Source: Actinomycetes bacterium
GTDB lineage: Bacteria; Actinomycetota; Acidimicrobiia; Acidimicrobiales; Microtrichaceae
DNA: 6,334 bases
Assembly: GCA_023437745.1 (NCBI GenBank)
Contig: JAEZFI010000144.1
Span: 1-6,334, forward strand
Direction of reading: 5' to 3'
Within the stretch, counting starts at the first letter, position 1. Each line of letters opens with the position of its first letter. Both the position numbers and the translations under genes were made by a program. Below are positions 1-5,191 of this stretch, piece by piece. Below the pieces are notes generated by a model, which did no database searches, was not told where the DNA came from, and was given only the letters and a program-made list of their open reading frames with translations.

Positions 1-581
1 TCCTGCAGGTGGTACGAGCAGATGTTCGAGGCGTTCCACTTCGGGATCTCCTCGAGGCAGAACTCGTACATCTCGGCGATGATCCGCTGGCTGTGCTCGG
101 GCGGGAAGATGTAGGTGCCCCGGGCCAGGTACTCCTTGACCAGGTCGTTCTGGGTGGTCCCGGTCAGCTCGGACAGCTCGACGCCACGCTCACGGGCCAG
201 CGCGACGTAGAGGGCGAGCAGCCACATCGCAGTGCCGTTGATCGTCATCGAGGTGTTCATCTTCTCGATGGGGATGCCCTCGAACAGCGCGTGCATGTCG
301 TCGAGGGAGTTGACCGGCACGCCGACCTTGCCGATCTCGGGGCGGGCGATGCGGTCGTCGGAGTCGTAGCCGCACTGGGTGGGCAGGTCGAACGCGATCG
401 AGAGGCCGGTCTGGCCCTTCGCCAGGTTGGACCGGTACAGCTCGTTGGAGGCCTTGGGGCTGGAGTGGCCCGAGTAGGTCCGGATGATCCACGGGCGATC
501 GGTGGTGACCTCGCCCTCGGCGTCGTGGAGCCGGTGCGCCGCCCGGCCGGCGTCGCTGCTGTCAGTGGTGTGCTCGCCCAT
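1..581 (-). CDS. MeaA-like cobalamin-dependent acyl-CoA mutase, large-subunit N-terminal part (partial)
   Basis: This is the first 193 residues of a B12-dependent acyl-CoA mutase; the C-terminal part lies beyond the left edge. The family moves a CoA-thioester group between neighbouring carbons by a radical mechanism in the cytoplasm. Visible motifs are RTYSGHS (34-40), KGQTGLSIAFDLPTQCGYDSD (55-75), MNTSMTING (108-116), GTTQND (141-146), ARGTYIFPP (153-161) and ICSYHLQ (187-193). The short lead before RTYSGHS and the NICSYHLQ ending look more like MeaA/ethylmalonyl-CoA mutase than like methylmalonyl-CoA mutase MutB. By alignment to the Propionibacterium enzyme, Tyr36, Gln144, Arg154 and His191 match Tyr89, Gln197, Arg207 and His244. 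Tyr89 and Arg207 bind the substrate carboxylate, so a dicarboxylic acyl-CoA substrate is likely and isobutyryl-CoA mutase is unlikely. The ATG at 581 is the only sensible start, although its ribosome site (GGGGG touching the ATG) is poor. It follows the oxidoreductase gene by 25 bases, probably in one operon. The family is secure; ethylmalonyl versus methylmalonyl specificity is not. Confidence 0.88.
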   Translation of the reverse strand, partial: MGEHTTDSSDAGRAAHRLHDAEGEVTTDRPWIIRTYSGHSSPKASNELYRSNLAKGQTGLSIAFDLPTQCGYDSDDRIARPEIGKVGVPVNSLDDMHALFEGIPIEKMNTSMTINGTAMWLLALYVALARERGVELSELTGTTQNDLVKEYLARGTYIFPPEHSQRIIAEMYEFCLEEIPKWNASNICSYHLQ

Positions 582-606
582 CCCCCAACTGTACGAGGGG
601 CCTCGC

Positions 607-1551
607 TCAACCCTCCAGCAGAGGAGCGACCTCGGTGCCGAAGCGCTCGATCTGATCGGCCACCTCGGCGGCGTCCCGACCCCGGAAGCCGACCTGCAGC
701 TGGTTCATGCCCTTGGGCGGGAACCGGCGCAGGTGGGCGGCGACCTGCTCGGCCGAGCCGCGCACCGCGAAGTCCTCGATCGGGAAGTCGGGCTCCCCCA
801 GGTACACGGGCCCGGCGGTCACGCCCACGTCGAACGCCTCCGGCAGTCCCGCCGCCGCACGCTCCTCGGCGATGAAGGCGACGGCGTTGGAGGTGCCCAT
901 CTTCGGCGGGCCCTGCGGCAGCCAGCCGTCGCCCAAGAGGGCGGCCCGCCGGATGGCCGCCTTGGACGATCCGCCGATCCAGATGGGCGGCCCACCGCGG
1001 CGCACCGGCCGCGGCGCCACCCCGACGCCGACCTCGGCACCGGGTCCGCCCACCTGGGGGTACTCCTGTTCGAACGCGGCGCGCAGCACCGGGACGGCGT
1101 CCGCGACCTGGGCGCCGCGGGAGTCGAAGTCGACGCCGAGCAGCCGGAACTCGGCCTCGACGTGACCGGCGCCGGCCCCGAGGACGGCCCTCCCGCCGCT
1201 GAGGCGGTCCAGCGTGGTGAACGCCTTGGCCGTGGCGAGCGGGTGTCGGTAGGGCAGGACGTACACGTGGCTGAGCAGGTGCACCCGCTCGGTCAGCGCC
1301 GCGAGCCACCCGAGGGTGGCGATGGTGTCGTACCAGGTCGTCGACATGACCTCGTCGGACGGGCGCGGGATGGCGACGTGATCGCACACGGCGACGTACC
1401 AGGCGCCGGCGCGGTCCGCCGCGGTGGCGATGCGCGCCAGCTCCTCGGGCCCCGCGTCGGCCTCCCAGGGCTGCACGAAGTTGCGGCTCTGGGACTGCAC
1501 GGGCAGCTGCAGCCCCCACGCGACCCGGCCCGGCGGGATCATGGCGCTCAA
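607..1551 (-). CDS. Luciferase-like (LLM class) F420-dependent oxidoreductase
   Basis: A 314-residue member of the luciferase-like monooxygenase superfamily, closest in look to the actinobacterial F420-dependent LLM group (TIGR03619 type). Such proteins are cytoplasmic TIM barrels that use F420 or FMN for hydride transfer or oxygenation; the substrate cannot be read from sequence. Family marks are the N-terminal strand VAWGLQLPVQ (10-19), CDHVAIPRP (56-64), a central block with HPLATAKAF (103-111), LDRLSGG (114-120) and GAGAGHVEAEFRLLGVDF (125-142), and the C-terminal PPIWIGGSS (188-196) followed by GDGW (207-210). The length is normal for the family. The chosen start is TTG at 1551, because GAGGGAGG at 1559-1566 sits 7 bases upstream. 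The ATG at 1542 (residue 4) would leave 16 bases and fits less well. It is the first gene of the operon that continues into the mutase, and it is transcribed divergently from the DUF2332 gene. F420 rather than FMN use is inferred from family resemblance. Confidence 0.9.
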   Translation of the reverse strand: MSAMIPPGRVAWGLQLPVQSQSRNFVQPWEADAGPEELARIATAADRAGAWYVAVCDHVAIPRPSDEVMSTTWYDTIATLGWLAALTERVHLLSHVYVLPYRHPLATAKAFTTLDRLSGGRAVLGAGAGHVEAEFRLLGVDFDSRGAQVADAVPVLRAAFEQEYPQVGGPGAEVGVGVAPRPVRRGGPPIWIGGSSKAAIRRAALLGDGWLPQGPPKMGTSNAVAFIAEERAAAGLPEAFDVGVTAGPVYLGEPDFPIEDFAVRGSAEQVAAHLRRFPPKGMNQLQVGFRGRDAAEVADQIERFGTEVAPLLEG

Positions 1552-1558
1552 CGGACGT

Positions 1559-1566
1559 CCTCCCTC
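1559..1566 (-). promoter_or_regulatory. Shine-Dalgarno site that sets a TTG start
   Basis: On the minus strand this reads GAGGGAGG, a strong match to the anti-Shine-Dalgarno sequence. It lies 7 bases before TTG at 1551 but 16 bases before the ATG at 1542, which favours TTG as the initiation codon of the luciferase-like oxidoreductase. Confidence 0.65.
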
Positions 1567-1579
1567 GATCTGTGCGGTC

Positions 1580-1613
1580 GGCCGGATCGGTACCGTGGGC
1601 CCGGGCCGGATCG
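1580..1613. repeat. Direct repeat pair in a divergent promoter region
   Basis: GGCCGGATCG occurs at 1580-1589 and again at 1604-1613, a period of 24 bases. Between them lies the palindrome GGCCCGGGCC (1598-1607), which overlaps the second copy. The pair sits in the 90-base spacer (1552-1641) between the divergent oxidoreductase and DUF2332 genes, where both promoters must lie if each gene is transcribed from here. Paired operator sites are one reading. GC-rich sequence produces such repeats by chance, so support is weak. A TANNNT element (TACCGT, 1591-1596) lies between the copies, but no convincing -35 element accompanies it. Confidence 0.3.
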
Positions 1614-1641
1614 AAGGCGGACGCTACCGCCCGGGAGGGAC

Positions 1642-2799
1642 ATGGAGTCGGGGGCGCGCGACGCACGGGAGGTCAGGCGGAGCTTCGAGGACCTGGCGGA
1701 CGCCGAGGGGGACCGGATCCCGGTGTACGCGTCCTTGAGCCGGGCCATCGCACGCCACCCCGAGCTGCACGGGCTCCTGCTGGAGGCGCCCGTCGGCCAG
1801 CGTCTCCCGGTGCTGCTGCTCGCCGCGCTGCACGACGTGGTGCTGCGCCACCCGGACGCGCCGATCGCGCCCTGGTACCCGACCGTCACACCTCCCCCGC
1901 CGCCCGACGGACCCCCCGACGACGCGCTGCGTGCCACGGTCGAGCTGCACCGCGACGAGCTGCTCGACCTGCTCCGCCACCGCCAGGTGCAGACGAACGA
2001 GGTGAACCGCTGCGTGGCGTGGTGGATCGGACTGCGCCACCTCGGCGCGTCGGCACCCGAGCTCTCCGTCGCGCTCGTCGAGCTCGGCACGTCGGCCGGC
2101 CTCAACCTGCGACTCGACGACTACGCGTACCGGTTCGACGTGCGGGACGGCGCTCCGCTGGAGGTGGGCCGCACCGACTCCGCGGTCCGGCTCGGCACCC
2201 AGGTGCGCACCGGGCCGTGGCCCGAGCTGGCCGGCCCGCTGCCCCCGATCGCCACCCGGGTCGGCCTCGACCGTCGCCCAGTGGACGTCACCGACCCCGA
2301 CGACGCCCGCTGGCTCCGCGCGTGCGTCTGGCCGGAGCAGCCGGTGCGCCAACAGCGGCTCGCGGCGGCGCTCGAGGCGGCTGCCGAGGATCCCCCGCTC
2401 GTCGTCGCCGGCGACCTGGTGCACGACGTCCCCGACCTGCTCGAACGCTGCCGGGCGGACCACCCGGGACCGCTACACCTGGTGCTGCTCAGCTCCTGGG
2501 TGCTCGCCTACATCTCGCGTCCCGACCGCTCCGCGCTGCACGACGCACTGGTCGAGATGGCCGGAGCCGTCGTGCGCGACGGCGGTGCCCTGACGCTGCT
2601 GACACTGGAGTCGGACCGGGTCGTGCCCTGGGCACCGCCACCGCCGCTCCCCGCCGGGGCCGGGGCCGACGAGCAGCACGCGTCGATCCTCACCGCCACC
2701 TCCTACGGGCCTGAGCACCCCGGCGGCGCGACCTCGACGGCCCTGGCGCGCTGCCAGGCACACCTGGTGTGGGTCGACCGCCTCGACGAACGGGGGTGA
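1642..2799 (+). CDS. DUF2332 family protein, possibly methyltransferase-like
   Basis: A 385-residue protein of the actinobacterial DUF2332 family, whose function is unknown. Family marks in order are an N-terminal helical part with RIPVYASLSRAIARHPEL (25-42), an LLLAALHDVVL helix (58-68), VQTNEVNR (116-123), ELGTSAGLNLRLDDYAYRF (147-165), RVGLDRRPVDVTDPDD (206-221), RWLRACVWPEQ (223-233), GDLVHDVPDLL (257-267) and a hydrophobic strand before SSWVLAYI (284-291). The ELGTSAGLNL segment resembles the glycine-rich motif I of Rossmann-fold SAM methyltransferases. That makes a SAM-binding fold plausible, but this is inference only. Two proline-rich stretches (84-92 and 332-337) are probably loops. 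There is no signal peptide or membrane segment, so it should be cytoplasmic. The ATG at 1642 follows GGGAGGGA at 1633-1640, a rather short spacing, but no better start is visible and the family N-terminus begins shortly after. It is divergent from the oxidoreductase and shares direction with the downstream lipoprotein. Confidence 0.9.
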   Translation: MESGARDAREVRRSFEDLADAEGDRIPVYASLSRAIARHPELHGLLLEAPVGQRLPVLLLAALHDVVLRHPDAPIAPWYPTVTPPPPPDGPPDDALRATVELHRDELLDLLRHRQVQTNEVNRCVAWWIGLRHLGASAPELSVALVELGTSAGLNLRLDDYAYRFDVRDGAPLEVGRTDSAVRLGTQVRTGPWPELAGPLPPIATRVGLDRRPVDVTDPDDARWLRACVWPEQPVRQQRLAAALEAAAEDPPLVVAGDLVHDVPDLLERCRADHPGPLHLVLLSSWVLAYISRPDRSALHDALVEMAGAVVRDGGALTLLTLESDRVVPWAPPPPLPAGAGADEQHASILTATSYGPEHPGGATSTALARCQAHLVWVDRLDERG

Positions 2800-2808
2800 G
2801 ATCGCCCA

Positions 2809-2837
2809 GGAATCTTCTTCGGTCCACGGGGTAGGGT
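2809..2837 (+). promoter_or_regulatory. Possible promoter of the lipoprotein gene
   Basis: GGAATC at 2809-2814 and TAGGGT at 2832-2837 are 17 bases apart in the 81-base spacer before the lipoprotein gene. The downstream hexamer fits the actinobacterial TANNNT -10 pattern. The upstream hexamer resembles the GGAA-type -35 of extracytoplasmic-function sigma factors more than TTGACA. The match is loose and rests on inspection alone. Readthrough from the DUF2332 gene is an alternative. Confidence 0.2.
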
Positions 2838-2868
2838 GCCCGGAGCTGTGGGGCGGGTTGGGAGATCG

Positions 2869-2874
2869 AAGAGG
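2869..2874 (+). promoter_or_regulatory. Ribosome binding site deciding between ATG 2875 and ATG 2881
   Basis: AAGAGG lies 6 bases before ATG 2881 and directly touches ATG 2875, which favours 2881. A second purine run, GGGAGA (2860-2865), could serve ATG 2875 at 9 bases. The two starts differ by only two residues. Confidence 0.45.
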
Positions 2875-2880
2875 ATGCGA

Positions 2881-3957
2881 ATGTCGACGAGGCCACGTGT
2901 CGGGCGGCGCGCCAACAGAGTGACGGCCGTGGCGGCTGCGGCCCTGGCGATGCTGGTGCTGACGGGGTGTCCCCCGCAGCCGCCCAGCTCCGGGTCGGAC
3001 CCCAGCCTCAACATGATCGATCCGTACGAGACCGATCCCACCCTGCCGTCCGAACCCGACGCGGCGCAGTTCTCGATCCGCCCGTCCGGGGCACCCCGCC
3101 AGCGACTCGTCGTGATGTTCAACGGCACGGGCAGCGTTCCCACGTCGATGTCACGCGTCGGGAAGTCGCTGGCCGCCCAGGGCTTCCACGTGATCGGTCT
3201 GCGCTACCAGTCGAACGTCGGCACGCTCGAGGCCTGTCCCAACTCCATGCTCTTGATCGACCCCGAGTGCCACCGGCGTCTCCGCAGCGAGGTCGTCTTC
3301 GGTGCGAACGTGCCCGGCTCGCTCTCCGAGGTGGGCTACGACCACCTCGCGTTGAATGTCGACGAGCGAACGGCGGTGATGAACCGCCTCCTCGCCTACG
3401 TCCAGCACCTCGCGCTGACGCGCCCCGGTGAGGGATGGGGCGACTACCTCATGACGGACAGCCAAGGAACCTGCGTGCAGGTCGACCCCGTCAACGGTCG
3501 CTGCCACTTGGTGTGGGGCAACGTCGTGGCGCTCGGGTACTCCCAGGGAGCGGGTGTGGCGCTGTATCTGGCCAAGTACGTCCCACTCAACCGGCTCGCC
3601 ATGATCTCAGGCCCCTTCGACGCCTTCTTCGTGAGCGGGGGCACCTACGTGCCGGCACCCTGGTTGTCCGACCCGTTCGTGACCGACAGGTCGGCCATGG
3701 GGGTGCTCATCCACGCCGAGGAGAGCCACGCGGCCCGGGAGCGGACCGCCGTCTCGGCCCTTGGCCTCAACGACCTCGAGGTGGACGTGACCACCACCGA
3801 CCCGCCGTACTGGGGCTCGCGCCGTTTGGTCACGACCGAGCAGCCGACCTGCACGTTCCCTCCCCCCGACTGGGCGCACACCGCTGCGGTCGGCAACTCC
3901 TGCACCCCGCAGGAGCACCACATCCCCGCCTGGACCTATCTGGCCGGCGGGTTCTGA
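2881..3957 (+). CDS. Secreted lipoprotein, alpha/beta hydrolase (BPSS1187-like)
   Basis: A 358-residue exported lipoprotein with an alpha/beta-hydrolase domain. The signal peptide has a basic n-region (MSTRPRVGRRANR), a hydrophobic core (14-27) and the lipobox LTGC with Cys30, which would be lipidated and anchored to the outer face of the membrane. A Pro/Ser-rich linker follows. The hydrolase core starts near residue 76 with RLVVMFNGTGS, whose NGTG is a likely oxyanion-loop region. The nucleophile elbow GYSQG is at 219-223 (Ser221). The catalytic His is probably His333 (WAHTAAV), with His346/347 as alternatives; the acid is not assigned, with Asp247 or Glu280/281 as candidates. The layout resembles the BPSS1187-type family, whose substrate is not known. 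Six cysteines in the mature domain fall in three close pairs (119/130, 198/208, 324/341), fitting disulfides in an exported protein. Its third codon positions look slightly less GC-biased than those of the DUF2332 gene. Upstream GTG starts at 2836 and 2848 would lengthen the n-region and lack good ribosome sites. Confidence 0.85.
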   Translation: MSTRPRVGRRANRVTAVAAAALAMLVLTGCPPQPPSSGSDPSLNMIDPYETDPTLPSEPDAAQFSIRPSGAPRQRLVVMFNGTGSVPTSMSRVGKSLAAQGFHVIGLRYQSNVGTLEACPNSMLLIDPECHRRLRSEVVFGANVPGSLSEVGYDHLALNVDERTAVMNRLLAYVQHLALTRPGEGWGDYLMTDSQGTCVQVDPVNGRCHLVWGNVVALGYSQGAGVALYLAKYVPLNRLAMISGPFDAFFVSGGTYVPAPWLSDPFVTDRSAMGVLIHAEESHAARERTAVSALGLNDLEVDVTTTDPPYWGSRRLVTTEQPTCTFPPPDWAHTAAVGNSCTPQEHHIPAWTYLAGGF

Positions 3958-3962
3958 GCGGG

Positions 3963-3977
3963 CGCGGCAGGGCCGCG
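3963..3977. terminator. GC hairpin in the convergent gap, possible two-way terminator
   Basis: CGCGGC (3963-3968) and GCCGCG (3972-3977) can form a perfect 6-base-pair stem with a 3-base loop. It sits in the 39 bases between the ends of two convergent genes, where a terminator would be expected. There is no T-run on either strand, so it is not a classical intrinsic terminator. Short hairpins of this kind are common by chance at this GC content. Confidence 0.35.
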
Positions 3978-3996
3978 ACGCCGACCCGGGACTGCG

Positions 3997-5190
3997 TCAG
4001 CCGGGGCGGTTCCCCCAGATGCCCACGAAGCTCACCATCTCGCCCGGGTAGCCCCCGAGGTTGTGGGTGAGCGCCAGGCCCCGGTCCACCGTGTCGATCT
4101 GCCGGTCGTCGGGGGCCTCGCCGCGCAGCTGCAACCAGCACTCGAAGAGCATGCGGAGCCCCGAGGCGCCCACCGGATGGCCGAAGGACTTGAGCCCGCC
4201 GTCGGTGTTGACCGGAAGGTCGCCGTGCAGGTCGAACGCGCCGGCCTCGACGTCCTGCCAGGCGGTGCCGCGCTGGGAGAACCCGAGGTCCTCCATGAGC
4301 ACCAGCTCGGTCGGCGTGAAGCAGTCGTGCACCTCGGCCATGGCGAGCTGGCGCCGGGGGTCGGTGATGCCCGCCTGGGCGTACGCGTCCTTGGCGGCCG
4401 CCTCGCACTCGTCGAAGTGCGTGTAGTCGAAGTCCGGGTCGAGCAGACCCGAGCCGTTGCCCGCCACGAAGGACAGCGCCTTCACGTAGAGGGGGTCGTC
4501 GGTGTAGCGGTGCGCATCCTCGGCGCGCACCACGATGGCCGCGGCGCCGCCGTCGGCCACCCCTGCGCAGTCGAACACCGAGAGCATCCCGGCGACCTCG
4601 GGCATCTTGCAGATGGCGTCGACCGACATCTCCCGGCGGAACTGGGCGCGGGGGTTCTTGGCACCGTTGGCGTGGTTCTTGGAGGCGATGCGGGCGAGCG
4701 TGCGGCGCAGGTCCGCCGGGTCGATGCCGTAGCGCTCGGCGTAGGCGGGGGCGACCAGCGAGAACATGGCGGCCGCGGTGAGGGAGCGCTGCGTGCCGTC
4801 GGTGGGGATGGGGAAGGCGTTGAGGCCCTGGTAGCCCGAGTCCTTCACCTTCTCGACGCCGACGGCGCACGCCACGTCGTACGCACCGGACGCGACGGCG
4901 TAGCAGGCCTGCCGCAGGGCCTCGGACCCCGTCGCGCAGTAGTTCTCGACGCGGGTCACGGGCTTGCCCTGCAGCTTGAGCGGCGCTGCGAGCGTCACGC
5001 CCGACATGCCCGACTGCGCGGTGCCCAGCCACCACGCGTCGACGTCGGACTTGGCGACGCCAGCCGACTCGAGCGTCTCGGTGACGGCGTCCACGAGCAG
5101 GTCGTCGGTGCTGCGATCCCAGTGCTCCTTGAACTGGGTGCAGCCCATGCCGATGATCGCGACCTGGTCCTTGATCCCGTGGCTGGCCAT
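3997..5190 (-). CDS. Thiolase family / SCP2-type acyl-CoA acetyltransferase-like protein
   Basis: A complete 397-residue thiolase-fold protein of the lipid-transfer/SCP2-thiolase type, expected to act in the cytoplasm on CoA thioesters, cleaving or joining beta-keto (or retro-aldol) bonds. The nucleophile motif ENYCATGSEA gives Cys85; HDCF (288-291) takes the place of the NEAF motif; and GGLKSFGHPVGASG (331-344) supplies His338. The C-terminal CxG, which holds the second catalytic cysteine in biosynthetic and degradative thiolases, is replaced by NLGGYPGE (377-384). This is typical of SCP2-like and DUF35-partnered thiolases. The ATG at 5190 has GAGGGGAG at 5199-5206, 8 bases upstream and inside the end of the preceding gene. 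One base separates that gene's TGA from this ATG, so translational coupling is likely. The neighbour is an HMG-CoA-synthase-like/DUF35 fusion, and DUF35 proteins are known partners of such thiolases, so the two probably form a complex. Degradation of sterol or other branched acyl-CoAs is possible, but the substrate is unknown. Confidence 0.9.
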   Translation of the reverse strand: MASHGIKDQVAIIGMGCTQFKEHWDRSTDDLLVDAVTETLESAGVAKSDVDAWWLGTAQSGMSGVTLAAPLKLQGKPVTRVENYCATGSEALRQACYAVASGAYDVACAVGVEKVKDSGYQGLNAFPIPTDGTQRSLTAAAMFSLVAPAYAERYGIDPADLRRTLARIASKNHANGAKNPRAQFRREMSVDAICKMPEVAGMLSVFDCAGVADGGAAAIVVRAEDAHRYTDDPLYVKALSFVAGNGSGLLDPDFDYTHFDECEAAAKDAYAQAGITDPRRQLAMAEVHDCFTPTELVLMEDLGFSQRGTAWQDVEAGAFDLHGDLPVNTDGGLKSFGHPVGASGLRMLFECWLQLRGEAPDDRQIDTVDRGLALTHNLGGYPGEMVSFVGIWGNRPG

Positions 5191-5191
5191 G

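Noticed and set aside
596..606. Short inverted repeat between the oxidoreductase and mutase genes as a terminator
   Set aside because: The stem is only about 5 bases with a minimal loop and no T-run, and it lies inside a 25-base intergenic gap of a likely operon.
9..875. Plus-strand open frame opposite the mutase gene
   Set aside because: It is antisense to a conserved mutase sequence and has no motifs of its own.
484..1641. Long plus-strand open frame running in phase into the DUF2332 gene, which would give a protein about twice as long
   Set aside because: It lies antisense to the clearly recognisable luciferase-like oxidoreductase, its translation is low-complexity Arg/Gly/Leu-rich with no family motifs, and the DUF2332 family N-terminus begins just after ATG 1642 with a ribosome site. 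It is a GC-rich shadow frame.
257..1666. Minus-strand open frame of 469 codons overlapping the oxidoreductase and mutase
   Set aside because: It overlaps two genes with strong family motifs in other frames, and its translation is Arg/Ala/Pro-rich noise.
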